DNA of 64,000 nucleotides from positions 62,001-126,000 of the forward strand of contig NKYR01000105.1 of the NCBI GenBank assembly GCA_003184365.1, given 5' to 3'. This stretch comes from Evernia prunastri. Lineage: Eukaryota > Ascomycota > Lecanoromycetes > Lecanorales > Parmeliaceae. The notes below the pieces were generated by a model. That model saw only the letters and a list, made by a program, of their open reading frames with translations. It made no database searches and had not been told where the DNA came from. Position 1 is the stretch's first letter. Every line of letters starts with the position of its first letter. Below, piece by piece: positions 34,350-46,660 of the stretch. The position numbers and the translations under genes were made by a program.

Positions 34350-36534
34350 GGCTCCTGCAGGAACACCGACTTTAACCAAGCAAGGGCTGACACTGGTTGA
34401 GCCAAGTCGAAGTGCAAGAGAGAGTGAGCGGTCAGAGTCATGTGGAAAGAGATTTATCTATTTGCAAGAGGGCCAGCCAGCACGGATAATACGGCCCTTA
34501 CGGAGATGTTTTGCGCACAAGCCACCTACCCCAGGTATGGGAGATTTGGAGCAATCCCCAGTGATGCGGCACATGTCAGAGGGTAAAAATGGCCTAGAAG
34601 AAGTGGGCAGCGATGCTACGTCTTATCGTGAGAACGTGTGGGATTCTGTTGGGCCAATTATACTCACATCTCCAAAGATAAGAGATACCCGTTTGGCAAG
34701 TGCTTTTCTTTAGTGTCCGATGACCCCGTCGGACCCTTGTTCCAACATCAAAGCACATACCTCCTCCCTACACCATCTCGACATGCCCTGCATGGCAAAT
34801 AAACGCCACGTGGCATATCGGAGGATCACAGTTGAACCCGGGAGGAGAAAAGGATGTCCCTAAGCCAGTGATGTCGTCAACCTACCTTACGACGTAGGAA
34901 AATCAACAGATCATTCTTGTCAAGAAGGAATTGACCATTTGGCTTCTCTTTCCTTCCCTTTGTCCTTCTTCCTACTCGTTGGGTTGATATCAAGATGAAA
35001 TACCTTTCATTGATTGGAATCAATTCTTTCCCTGCTTGGGCTGTCTGCATAGGATCCGCATCGCTAAGCTTTTGCTGCATGCACTCTCAAACAGCCGATG
35101 AATGCATCCGAGCGTCATCGGTCATAGCGGACATCGGAAACAAGCAAAACACAATACTTCCGTCTACAGAGCCGCTGCCTGCATTAGGCCCTTCTTACTC
35201 GTAATTTTTCTTACACAACCTGTTGGGAAAGAGCCTTTCTCTCTCTTCACTTCCCAGCGACGCTTCTTCCTGGATTGGAGAGACACAGTCTTATCGCTCG
35301 TCCAGTAGCCAATTGACTGACTCCTCTTGAGTCCCAAGTTTCCTCTCGGGCAAAACGACACGGTGACGAAGCGGCTGCGTGATTTTATTCTCTCCTTCAA
35401 TCTCCACCTCGACGGAATCTACTCCCATGGCATTCCTACCACCTACATACCTCTATCCCGAAGCGTCCAAAATCCCATCTCCTACCTATCCATATCTTTT
35501 TCCGGAATAGGATCCGTCCCAATGGTGTTTGCTCAGCCTAGTCAAATTCCCAGTCCATCAACCTTTCCCATCAGCAATCGGAACTTTCCTGATTCCTGCC
35601 CGAATTTCCATACCTCTTCTGCATAGAAGGAATGGCAAAGAACACAGCATCCATAAATTTTCCCTTTGTTTTTTGTTTTTTTTTTCTTGTTTTTTTTTTG
35701 TCTGTCCATGTCTCCATCCACCAAGACGTTGAAAATCGGGTCACCTACCAGCTTCCTGTCCAGAACAAGGACAGCTAGCCCAACCTCTCCGACCGGATAT
35801 CGATACACCCCTTCCGGCTCTCTCTCTCCACGACTCATCCATCCCATGCCGTGCATATACCTAGAAACGTTGAAAGAGACGACGTCCCAACCTTGAGAAC
35901 CGGCGCTTCTTACTTCTAGTACTCAACAACGCAAAAGCCAATGAACCTCGTCCCACTCCACTGGCCCCGGCTCACAAGTCTTGAGGATCCATCCCTTCTC
36001 TTCCTTCTCTTCCTTCGTCCAACAACGTCACAAACCCTCCCCTCCTCTGCATAGTAAAAATCGTCACACACAACAAAAGGCCAAACATCATCAACAATTC
36101 CTCCTTTAAGCTCAACCGACAGGCTCTCGATTAATCGAAACGATGCCCCCTCCCCCCTTTCGTCCCCACTCACTCCTTCCTCTCCACCCCAGTAAAACCG
36201 GTACCCGTCACCCAGCCTGCCTAGACCATATGTGTATGTGCATGTATGCATACACATATACCCCCCATTCCCCACCTCAGCCTCCCCCTTGCGTCCTGAC
36301 CCATCGATCATTCTGGCCTTGAACTTGAGTCATGGATAAGTGTTGGTTAAAGGGAGGTGGGTAGGATGGGTAGGTAGGGAGACAGGCAGGTACGGAGGCA
36401 GGCAGGTAGATGGCTATGTAAGATCTTGCGCTCTCTCTCAACAGAGTGTTTGGGAGAAAAGGGAGATGGTGGGGGGGGCGGTTTTGCAGGTCCTTTTTTT
36501 TTTTTGGCCCTTGTTTTTGGCTTTTTCGACTGCG

Positions 36535-36990
36535 GTTCTTCTTCTTCTTTCTGTTTTCTACTTCCTGTTGCGTTTCTTCTTCGATTCCTCGTCATCTTCC
36601 TCTTCTTCTTGTCTTCCTCTTCCTCGTCGTCTTCTCCCTTCGTCTTCTTGTCTTCCTCTTCTTCGTCTTCTTCTCCCTTCGTCTTCCCCTTCCCCTCCCT
36701 CCTACTCCTGCTCCTCCCCTTCCCCCCTTTCGTCTTCGTCTTCGTCTTCCTCATCGTCTTCCCCTTCCATATCAAACCAACCCTTCGGTATCAACCCCAC
36801 CAGCATCAACCCTCAACATCAATCCTCGACACCAACCCCCAGCACCAACTCCTCAACCCTCAACCCTCAACATCCTCAACACCAACACCAACCCCCCAGC
36901 ACCAACTCCTAAACACCAAACACCAACCCCTCCTCCTCCTCCCAGCACACCCAACTCCTAAACATCAACTCGTCAACATCAAACCTCTAA
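36535..36990 (+). repeat. CTTCTT/TCC-rich then CAACACCAAC-rich low-complexity block
   Basis: An imperfect pyrimidine-rich repeat (36535-36770) is followed by imperfect repeats of CAACATC/CACCAAC words (36800-36990). Confidence 0.85.
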
Positions 36991-36995
36991 ACACC

Positions 36996-36997
<2 letters not shown>

Positions 36998-37028
<31 letters not shown>
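36998..37028 (+). repeat. C31 homopolymer
   Basis: An uninterrupted run of 31 C, followed by TCCCTCCCTC. Its exact length is likely to vary between isolates and between sequencing reads. Confidence 0.9.
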
Positions 37029-37031
<3 letters not shown>

Positions 37032-37935
37032 CTCCCTCAGTATCACCTCCTGCAACCAGCCCACCAGCACACCAATCCTCAATACCAACTTCCCAGCATC
37101 GCATCAATCCAGATCAAAAGTAAGACCCATCATACAAGCAAGAACCTACAAGTAAGCCTCGAATTACCGTTACTCTACTTTTCTACCATTGGCGACAAGA
37201 GGCGACAGAGGCAACAGACCAGCGCTGTAGTATCGTAGATTGTAGAGAAGGCGGGGAATGGGAAAGAGCGTGGGGCGGACCCCAAGGACTGAGACTGTAA
37301 AAATCCTACTCGCGTGGTAAAATATACAGTAGACTGGAATCGCTTCGCACGAATGATAGGCATCTATCGTAGTTGTATGTTCAAGAAGCTATCTACCGCT
37401 CTAGCTAGCACTCTGTAATCCATACGAGTGATGGTGCTTGGAGTCAAGTACATCTCTGCAATCACTACGGCAATCGCTCATCCTAGCCATGTCGAGTAGC
37501 TTGTCTCGTCCTTCCCTCGCCATCCCTCTTCTCTCATCATCTTTTGCATTTTTCCCAGCATGAAGACGCCGACCCTTGGTACATTGCCAGCAAAGAATCG
37601 AATCCGGATGCAGGCTAGCGCTATTCCGGTTGAAGAAAGGAGTCTCGGAGAACAAGCTGCCAGAACTCTTGGTCCCGAGCAGAGAGTCACCAGGGACATT
37701 GAAGCGAAATTACAATCTTGTAGTGTAAAGACAGTAGAAAAGGTCGTTAAGCAGCGAGCCAAACCAGTTTCGAGTTTGGTACTAGTAAATAAGTCGTAAA
37801 GGGCGTGCAATAGTAAAGGTCTGACCATGTGGGTTTATGGAAGTGTTCCCTCCGTTGCTCGACTGCCCAGGGATCTACCCGTTGTGAAGGCACAGTCGAT
37901 GCAATTCCCATGGCCACGGAGTTCGGATATTCGGT

Positions 37936-39597
37936 TCAGAAGATGGCACTCTTGCGTTTTTCAGCGTTGGTCAGCACCAATAGCGGAGCCTTGCGTCTGT
38001 CGTTCATGCTCTCTTTTTCATCCATCTTGACCTCCACCAACTTCCCCCCAATCGTCATACCGTCCTCACTGCTGAGGCTAGCGGTTGTGAACGGCGTACC
38101 AGTTGAGTTCCTGTCACGCGAACGTGCCTTTAACTCCTTCCGCTCGGATCCAATGGGACTGGGTCTGCCTGACAAGCTACCGCTGCCGCTGGCGAGACTA
38201 TCGCTGTCGTTGTCGGAGGAAGAGATAGAAAATGTGATGTCACACTCGCTTGAAGGGGTACCGACACTGTCGATCGAGTTGCTGCCACGGGAAAGAGCGC
38301 GACGGTCCAAGCCAGCACGGACAAGGTTGTGCACGGCACGGCGACGCTGACGAGTGACAAAATTCTTACTACCCTCATGCTTGGAAGTTGGCTTGTCAAC
38401 AAGCTCCTCTAGAGATGGAGGACCTCGAGGCTGACGCAGAGGGTGATCACCAGCGCGATTTTGACCAGGTCCGAAAGTGCCAGTCATTGGGGTCTGAGGG
38501 AATCCTGCCGACTTCGGTACGGCACTCTTGGGTCCGTCCTGTGCGTTCACCACGTTGCCAGTTACGGAGGACAAGCCCTTAGCGTGACCTCGACGGAAGG
38601 CGTTCGCGGACGGCGGTGGGAGAGGATTTACTTCAGCCGGTGGGGAAAATGTTGATTTCGGTGGGGACATCTTTGGTGGCGAGGCGCTCAAGGTACGAGC
38701 GGGAAGAATATTCTCTGGCGGCGGAGTCACTTGAGCACGGAATGTAGGCGTTGTAGGCGGGGGGGAATGGCTCAGCTCAGTGTTGGGAATCTGGGATTGA
38801 GGTGCGGTCTGGCCTTGAGCACTGTTGTCCATTACGTATCCCTGCTGACCAGTCATGGGATTGTAGACAGTATACAACCCCGGCGTGCCTGGCACAGGCG
38901 AAACAACGGGCTGAAGTCCGTTTTGAAGCTGTTGATTGTAGAAGCCATTGTTGGGAGCCATTGAGGATTGGTAGTACTGCTGTTGCTGGCCCATTCCGCC
39001 GTTGAGGCTCATACCCTGCATCTGTTGCTGTGCAGCGGTGAGATCAAGAATCTGCTGCTGTAGGCGCTGCGACTGTTGAGCCAGGTATTGGTTGGTAGCC
39101 ATCAATTCAGCATAGTACTCCGGGTCTAGGTTCTGATCATCGGGTGCACCTCCAAATTGAAGGTTGGGCGGAGCGAGAACCTGCGGCAGAGGATACATTT
39201 GGCCATTTCCATTCATAGCATAGCGTTGGCTATTGGGAAAGCTACCGCCAACGGCAGTGTGAGGTACGCCGCGTCCATACTGGTTATTTTCTGGGCTACC
39301 TTGTCGACCGTATGGCTGCTGGACCTGAGTAGGAGGAGCCGAGGTCGGGAAAGTGGGTGACTTCGGTGCAGTCCTCAATCCAGCCAATAAGTGAGAGCGG
39401 CTCGTCCTAGGTCCAGAGTTGACATTCTGCTGCTGTTCTGTGATGGTGGAGATGTTGGATGGTGGGGCCATGCTGAGACGTTTGGTGTGTGGTCCTCTCC
39501 TAGAGGAAAAGCCAGAGCTGGGGACACCGAGGCCAGTATTGAAGGAGCTGTGGGGCTGGTAAGTCATTTGAGCGACGCCGCCAGCGTCGAGACTCAT
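37936..39597 (-). CDS. Gln/Pro-rich, largely disordered conserved-looking protein
   Basis: A single exon of 553 residues. I do not recognise a named domain. Residues 1-160 are Ser/Pro/Gln-rich. Residues about 160-195 could form a short coiled coil (ELMATNQYLAQQSQRLQQQ). 195-390 is Gln-, Pro- and Ser-rich with PVPGTPGLYTVYNPMTGQQG. A basic block at 389-433 contains RQPRGPPSLEEL, KHEGSKNF and RQRRRAV and looks like the conserved core. The C terminus (445-553) has acidic Ser runs and ends in NAEKRKSAIF. It resembles fungal proteins annotated as cell-wall proline-rich protein, but no signal peptide is present, so an intracellular (RNA- or cytoskeleton-linked) role is as likely. The frame is long, unbroken and has a clear ATG. 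Confidence 0.75.
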   Translation of the reverse strand: MSLDAGGVAQMTYQPHSSFNTGLGVPSSGFSSRRGPHTKRLSMAPPSNISTITEQQQNVNSGPRTSRSHLLAGLRTAPKSPTFPTSAPPTQVQQPYGRQGSPENNQYGRGVPHTAVGGSFPNSQRYAMNGNGQMYPLPQVLAPPNLQFGGAPDDQNLDPEYYAELMATNQYLAQQSQRLQQQILDLTAAQQQMQGMSLNGGMGQQQQYYQSSMAPNNGFYNQQLQNGLQPVVSPVPGTPGLYTVYNPMTGQQGYVMDNSAQGQTAPQSQIPNTELSHSPPPTTPTFRAQVTPPPENILPARTLSASPPKMSPPKSTFSPPAEVNPLPPPSANAFRRGHAKGLSSVTGNVVNAQDGPKSAVPKSAGFPQTPMTGTFGPGQNRAGDHPLRQPRGPPSLEELVDKPTSKHEGSKNFVTRQRRRAVHNLVRAGLDRRALSRGSNSIDSVGTPSSECDITFSISSSDNDSDSLASGSGSLSGRPSPIGSERKELKARSRDRNSTGTPFTTASLSSEDGMTIGGKLVEVKMDEKESMNDRRKAPLLVLTNAEKRKSAIF

Positions 39598-40402
39598 ATT
39601 GACTATTGCTTGTGGGAGCTCGGTTGTGTCTTCAGACTTGTTGATTGAACGGTAGTCGGTATTGAGCGAGCCTGACCGCTATATCCCAACACTGGAGTGG
39701 GGTATCGTAGCTCGATCGTGTAGGGGGAGGACTGCTTTGGCTCAGAGGTAACGTGACGTTGGGGTTGTAGTAATGATGCAAAAGGTAAAAGGCTGGGCGA
39801 ACTTGGGAACGAGCACGTCGAGGATGACAGTGTCAGCGAAGACAACACCGGTGTGAGGCAAAGATGTTGAGGTGTCTACTCCAAGAATCCAAGAGTTAGT
39901 GAGTTGAGAAGATTGTGTGGTGAGGGTGAGAGTTCACCTATCCGCTTGCAGACCGTTCGGAAGGTGAATTCAGCCAAGGGAAGGAGGGCTCGGTGGAAAG
40001 AGATTGTGAATTGAATGCAGGCAGGAATGATTGGAAGCCTGTAGTGAATGACTTGATGGATGGCGAATGAAATTGCTTGGAAAGCGCGTTGTTGGTGGAT
40101 GGAGGTAGCTTGTCCTGTGTTATGCCCGCAAAGTACAAGAAGTAGCGACCTGAGAGGAAGTGGATGGAAGTGGTAGGGAGGAGAAGGGAGCTGGTCGAAG
40201 TGTGGGGCGAATATGTTGTTTCTTTTTTGGATAGATTATGGATGCTTGGGTGAGCCTTTGGCGGCTGTGAGGGCGGAGCTGGAGTAATAAGCGACGTAAA
40301 TGGCGACAAGGAAAGACAGTAGAGCGGCAGAATGGAAATTAATTAAAGGATGATAGGGTCCAGAAGGTATGAAGGTATGAATGACAGTTGATTGTATTAG
40401 AT

Positions 40403-40526
40403 GGGGGGGGGGGGGTTTCTGTTGTGATATATCTCTGAGCAAGATGGCAGAGCGAAGTAGTCTGGAGAAAAAAGATTAGGTATGGATTTGACAAAGGTGT
40501 GCAGATAAAAATGTGATGAATGTATC

Positions 40527-40557
<31 letters not shown>

Positions 40558-40660
40558 TAGGGTAATAAGTGAAGGATGATGTTGCAGCAGAAAGTAGAAG
40601 AGAGAGAGAGAGAGAGGTAGTAAGTGAGGTAGGTAGGTAGGTAGGTAGGTAAGTAGGTAG
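40403..40660 (+). repeat. Microsatellite cluster: G13, (GA)n twice, (GTAG)n
   Basis: G13 at 40403-40415, GA runs at 40532-40558 and 40598-40616, and GGTA units at 40628-40660. Confidence 0.92.
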
Positions 40661-41650
40661 CTTCAGTGGACGAGGAGAGAAAGAGAGAACGGGAGAATGG
40701 CACGCTGAGTGTCGCTCAGTTGCTCTGTCTCAGCAAGGTACAAGCCTAAAAGTTAACTTAGTCAAAGGCTAAGGGGGAATACGCTAGGCGCCCGCTGGTG
40801 AAGAGCTTGTTTGGCCAAATGATTGGTTTGTGGCTTCTTCCGCTGAATCGATTTAACTGAAAATAAGTGAGTGAAGATAATTGGATAATTCCAATGAAAA
40901 ACGCTAACAAAATACACCCTTACCACCTACCAATGATGAGAGGCAAATTTCAAGGGGGGAAGACTGAAGACTGGAGACGACGACTATGGCTTGTGTTGGC
41001 AAATGCCAGCCTACCAAACCATCAACTTCAATTCGTCCTTTTCAATCTGTCCTAATATTAATGCCAAAGTCCTTCCTCTTTCTTTTTCCTTTCCTCACTT
41101 TTTCTCCACGGGACGGCATGATTGATTACGTGCATTGATTTCCATTCCAAAGACCATCATCCATCTCCCAACTCTCAATATTCGGTCTCTCTTTCCTCCC
41201 ACACCTCGCTTCCACTTACTTTCTCACCGCTCTTGTCCCCAACACTTCAAGATCAAAGTCAGGCCCAGTCAAGCTTCTGATCTCTCTATCTGACCCTTCA
41301 TACCTCATCATTCCTACCTACATTAGGTGCTGCCATCTACAGTCGTATCAATAGTATCGCCTAGCTATCTGTTTCGCTTGTGTCTCTAAGTACCTATCTT
41401 GCCCATCAAATCGCCTGCCTGGTGGAAGGGGGAAAAAAAAACAGACTCCCGGGCGCTTACGGATATGCAGGTCCTAACAAAGTGCCCTGTGTCCTGTGAT
41501 TGCTCCAACCGTCTTCGTGGCTGAAAGTGGGGCCACATTAACCGTCCAGACCAGAGAAAAGCCCCCCCTCCCTTCCCCCTCCCCCTCTCCCCACCCCACA
41601 AGAGCCAGTCAAACATTCTGATCTTGCAGATTGCTGACGTCTTTCCATCT

Positions 41651-41684
41651 TCCTTCTTTCTTTCTTTCTTTCTTTCTTTCTTTT
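41651..41684 (+). repeat. (TTTC)n microsatellite
   Basis: About eight TTTC units. Confidence 0.92.
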
Positions 41685-42879
41685 GAATTTCAAACTTACC
41701 AGTGTTTGGAGCATCAAGGTTGAAAGAAATTAAATACCTAGGGAACTCTCAAATTGTCCCACTACTAATTTAGTGTGGGCGCAGCATCCTGTTACAGTAC
41801 TTACCTTTTAACTAGCCACGTCGACAATCTGTTTCCGCTGTCGCACGAGAATCGAGAAGAGCGATTCACCGCGTCCCGAACAGCCCAATGGGGCAAGCGA
41901 TCCCTGTTCAACAAGCAACGTATTGTCAAAAATAGGACTGAAACCTTCGGCACTTGGCATATGCCTACTCCCTATACCTGGTCTGTGGGCATAAGGCGGA
42001 TTTTCCTGCGGCAACATGTTGTGTATCTTGAATCTCGTGTTTCACCCCTGCATAAATCGTATTGTTGCATCTCTCGGCCTTTTCCGAATCTTGCAACTTT
42101 GCAAGACGACCTCGGGTCTTTGCCCTCTATCTTCGTCTCTTATGTTCGTGATCAGAAGCTGCTGAAGCCAAACGATCCGCTGGATGGTTCTGAACAATCA
42201 TCTGTCCTCCGTCCCCAGAGACGCGCCCATGAAGGTAAAGTACGTTTGACCGATTCCATGCTTTGGTCCAAGCGTGGAGCTTTTAGAATCAAAAACGCGT
42301 GATCTATGCAGCATCTATGCAGCTCCTTTATGCAAGTGATCTCTTCCGCGGTGCTTCCCTGTGTGCCTGTTCCCCTCCCTCCTATCAGAAGCACATGTCA
42401 CGACTGGCAATCCTTACTGTTGTTGCTCTCTCCAACTCAAGCTTCTCATCCCAGTCGTCACCAGTCCTATGCATCTGCTTCCACCTCGGCTTTTGCCCCT
42501 TTCGTCAAATTTGAACCCTCGAGATCGGTAAAATCCATCAATGAAACCAAACCAACCCAGCAAGAAAATAAAGCATCCCATAATCAACAGTCCCTCCTAA
42601 TCCAAAGATCCCTTCCATACGTTAATAGATCAAATCAATTCCACCGAGGCCACTTCCTAATCGCGAGCGCTACTCGAAACTGAGTCTCGAGACACTGTTC
42701 TGTCTTTGGCGATGCCTTCGTCTTTGGAAAAGCTAGACCTGATATGAGCTGTCTAATAGGCTGATTGATCCTTTGCGTCTCTCTATCTGATTGGAGCGAA
42801 ATCAACATCTCGGCCGCACGTGTATAATTTGCTCCCTGCATGCCTTGCACTCCGAGTATTCCGCACGAACAACCCCCGA

Positions 42880-43724
42880 TCAAGCACCAGCTGCAGCTTT
42901 GATCAATCGAACAATGGTCGGTACCTGCGTCAGCCAAGCACTGTGACTCGAATCTACCTTCTCAACCGTCCAGGGTCTTCCGGATTCCTTGCTCACAGCA
43001 TCAAACATCTTCTCCTGGAGCCAGAAGTACACCCCTTGATCCTTCTCGCACATGAGATACGTGCAGGCCACCAAACCGCTCTCCCAAGCCACCGAATCGA
43101 CCGCCGACGCGAAGGCCGCGATGGACTGAGGCTTGAGTTGCGCAATCCATGGCTCGGCGACGTCCGGCGAGACATCGTTGAAGAAGACGCTTTTGGGGTC
43201 TCGGACGAGCAGGAAAGTCGAACCTTCCGGCTGCCATCGCAGTCAGCCAACGCGTCCCAAACCCTTCCGACAAAAACACACAAACAATACACTGCGGCTC
43301 AACTCACATCAGGAACGAGATAAGGCGGCGCATCCGGGAACATCGCCAGCAAACTCTTCCCCCTGGGCACCAAAAACGCCGCGACGAACACGCAGTGGAC
43401 GACCCCGCCCTCCGCGCCCCGCCCCCGCCGCGCCCCCGCCTCCAGCCCCGCCACCGCGTTCGTCCCCGCCACGCCCCCGTACGAGTGCATCACGAGGATG
43501 ACCGTTTTCCCGCCCCGCTCGATCAGCGCCTCCAGCGCGCCCCGCACGATGGCCGTGTCCTCCAGGTGCGTGCGCACGGCGGCGCCCGAGCTCTTGAGCT
43601 GCACCGCCACGCTCGGGTAGGCGTGCGCTGCGAGGGAGGCGCGAGTCGCGTCCCAGCAGGAGGCGGTGTGCCAGGCGCCGTGCACGAGGAGGACGGTGGG
43701 GTTTTCTTCGGGTGGGGGGGACAT
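42880..43724 (-). CDS. Alpha/beta hydrolase (small esterase, MhpC-like)
   Basis: Two exons, 43724-43308 and 43230-42880, joined in phase 0 (donor GTGAGT, branch GGCTGAC, acceptor GGCAG); 255 residues. VLLVHGAWHT near the N terminus is the oxyanion-hole strand. The nucleophile elbow is MHSYGG with Ser81, in place of the commoner GHSYGG. The catalytic His is likely His235 in SSHSAWL near the C terminus. There is no signal peptide, so it is probably cytosolic. The fold family covers esterases and C-C hydrolases acting on small aromatic or aliphatic esters; the substrate is not readable. Exon 1 is much more GC-rich than the flanking DNA. Confidence 0.87.
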
Positions 43725-46510
43725 GGGGTTGGGGTTCGCGGTCGTGGGTTTGGGTGGTGGTGGTGGTGGTTGTTATTGCCTTGAGAATCTTTCGCGCAGG
43801 AGTGCTCGTGAGGAGGAGGAGCAGTAGGGAGGGGAGGAGGAGTATGATATACGGCTGGTACTCATATGTTGAAAAAGTGGGAGGAGGAAAGATATGGGTT
43901 CGTCATTGTATAGGATTTCGCTCCTTCGGGGGAAGGGAGAGGGAATTGACTTTTTGGAAGGATGGATGCATGCATCGTTTTCGGTTCCCCCTTTCCCCCC
44001 TTCCCACCACCCACTTTGGGAACCTGCAGCTCTTACATTATTATTAGAGATCGACAATCGGTTCCCATCTGCAACCTCTTGGCTCGCCTTGGCAGGGGAC
44101 ACGGGGCGTTTCGGGCCACTCAGCGTTCGGTGATCAGCAGTGCGTCACGTTCGCCCTTGCCTGCCTGCATACATACATACATACATACATGTATATTGGA
44201 TCCTACGTGAGAAAATTTTTAAAACTTGTTTTCGATGGGATGCATGAGGGTTGAGAGAAAGAAATCCTATCAGGTTGTTATGGGACTACGCCTGAGGACC
44301 AATCACTGCCTCTTGAAATACAGTTCGGAGCAAAAGCGTGGGCTACGATCTTTGGAATCCCTCCCCTCTTCTTCTAATCCACTCTTCGACATTGTGATCC
44401 CGCTTGCGTCTCCGCATCGCTTTTGGTCACGCACAGCCCATTGTCAACCACATCGCCCATTCCCAAAAGGCTTTGGACGGGCCATGCACGTCATCTGGGG
44501 TGGAAAAGGGAACTGAAACGTACCTTAGCTTCAGGCTAGAACAAGCGTATTGCTTGCAGCACGGGGCAAGTCCCGGCCTCTGCCGAGGAAGCTCGGAGAG
44601 GCGAGGGCACCCCATCCGCGATAGAAGAGATCCGTCGTCTAACACGTGTCGTGATTGAGCATTGCGAACGTACCAGCCCACGAACGGTTGAAAAATTGAC
44701 TCGCTGGCCCGTTTTCAAACGCGAGGAGAGCGCTTGAATGGGGCTTGGCCGTGGCACCGCGCTCGTCGTTCTGATGGCGCCCGTGGCGATTTTTGGTCGT
44801 GAGGAGGTAGGTGCTCGGACTTTGCAGCTGTCTTCCAGATTCCACTCTATCTTGACCGGCCAGTCGAGATTGGGCCACGATGCGGCGTTGGGAAACGAAC
44901 GGGTCTGGAGCCATGGAGCTGGTGAGAGGACTGATTGTGGCATTTGGAGGAGAGTCTTTTGGCGGGGGGTAAGGAATTGGATGGGTTGTCCGCTACGACA
45001 CATACGGACCGTCGAAGGATTTTTCGACCGTCTCGTGTTTTCTCTCGACCGGAGCTGAGCTGGCAGATAAGGGTGGGTTAGACGTCCGCCCATGTGTATG
45101 CATTGAGATGCTCTGGGGGTAGAGTAACCAACCGTGTCTCGAGCCGGGCATTGGTCTCGAGAGAGAGAGAGATGTTGGAGGCGTTGTCGATTGCTGCGTC
45201 GGGGTTTCCCGATGACTGGACGTCTCTATGGGCGGATGCTGCTATTATGCCATTGTCGATGCTTTGTATTGACGTCAGTGACTCAGGTAGCGGAATGCCA
45301 GTTCCTACATCCGCTAGTCACCGTGGATTTTTACACGCTCATGCCTTCTGGCCGAGTCTCTTGCTTCCATGGTCTAGGTGTCATCCAGGGGTAGTGGAAG
45401 GAATGCATGGAATTCTTGCAGGGTGCCGGGGGGCCCTAAAGAGACTTGGAGTACTCTAGCGGAAAGCAAGAATCGCATGTCAACATCAGGTATCGTTGCG
45501 GTGGAACCTACCGAATATCTATGGATGTTGTCTAGCTCTGCATGGTTACGTGCAGTGGCTACAGGTTCCTTCGTCCACGGGCGTAGTGCTGAAGTCTGGG
45601 CTTATAAGACGTGGACAAACCTCCGTCTGAAGGACAGATGCGCTTATGTTAGATGAGCTTCCGAATCACTTTTATGAAGGCCTCTACTTAAGAGGCAGAG
45701 ACCACTGATAATCTCATCGTTCCTCTTCGAACTACACTCTGGAGGCCTTTCGAAACCACCTTAGGGTCAAGACTGCTAATCCCGCTGCCCAGCACTTTGA
45801 GCTTTTGCTACTGACCCTCGTTCTATGCATACCTTTGGATTACCTACGAGTAGGTGTTCTTGTCGAGACTCCCTGACACAGTATCATGCTCAGCTGGCGG
45901 GGGAAAGGGACGATGGTGACGTTGCTCGCTTCCCTCCATGCAGTCGGTCATTTTATCGTAGGATTTTCTCCATCATCCCCTGGCTCTTCGTCCTCTGCAA
46001 GACATGACAGGGCCTATTCTCCTGCGTAACTCGATTGGGGAAATAATTGCGCAGCCTATCGATGCTCACTGTATACATCGCAGCTCGGCGTCTAATAATG
46101 ACCAGCTGTGGTCCAAAACATTATAACCTGATTTTTCGTTTACGAAGTTCAGAAGTCAATGTAATCCGATATTCACGATTGTCATAAATGTATGACTAAT
46201 ACGGTAATAATCAAGATTATGATTACGAGCAGGAAAATCATGTATTGCATTATAGTCTCTGTTTCGAGAAAATCAAAATCTGATGTTATGATTTGACTCC
46301 AGAGCAGCTTGGTGCTTTGATACAAGTCGTCGGCCAATACAGGTGCCGAGCGGACCAGATGCCATGCATTTGCTACCTTTCCCACTCCGGCGACATTTGT
46401 CGACCGCTGCTGAGTGCAATATCCAGCCGTCTTGCCGGCAAAGTTTCTTGCTCTTCAGCTTCCGCTGAGGACTTCAAGACTCAACTTCGACAACTTCATC
46501 GATGGGCGAT
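43725..46510. other. 2.8-kb gap, no gene recognised
   Basis: Holds the hydrolase promoter, a CATA microsatellite (44167-44190), and several open frames up to 185 codons (44536-45093 on the minus strand) without recognisable content. A 46.1-46.3 kb stretch is AT-rich. Confidence 0.45.
44167..44190 (+). repeat. (CATA)n microsatellite
   Basis: About six CATA units. Confidence 0.93.
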
Positions 46511-46660
46511 ATGGCTGCCTCGCCCGATCAGCTTGACGTCAACAGTCTCGTATCCCAATTACTGCAAGCGACCATCTCGTTGTCTTCAAGGATAGTCAAT
46601 ATGGCCGTCTCCTCGCCTGGTCAGCTTGACGTCAACAATCTCATGTCCTAAATGCAAGCC
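46511..46660 (+). repeat. Imperfect 90-bp tandem duplication with TTGACGTCAA in each copy
   Basis: Two similar segments start at the ATGs 46511 and 46601 and share the core CAGCTTGACGTCAACA. The palindrome TTGACGTCAA sits at 46533-46542 and 46626-46635. The second copy has TAA where the first has CAA. Confidence 0.75.

Larger units (their letters stand above)
34350..37935. other. 3.6-kb gap with long low-complexity tracts
   Basis: Contains the FNT promoter (left end) and the 3' flank of the Gln/Pro-rich gene (right end). Long open frames at 36340-37238 on either strand arise from CTT/TCC and CAACACC repeats and are not credited as genes. Confidence 0.5.
39598..42879. other. 3.3-kb gap, promoter region with microsatellites
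   Basis: Upstream of the Gln/Pro-rich gene. It holds a G13 run, two GA runs, a GTAG run and a TTTC run. The open frames (for example 41775-42302 plus and 39938-40309 minus) show no recognisable motif. Confidence 0.45.

Noticed and set aside
36340..37238. Long plus- and minus-strand frames of 142-270 codons
   Set aside because: Products of CTT/TCC and CAACACC repeats, crossing a C31 run; no conserved motif.
44536..45093. 185-codon minus-strand frame
   Set aside because: No recognisable domain, no splice partners and no supporting context; left as an unsupported frame.
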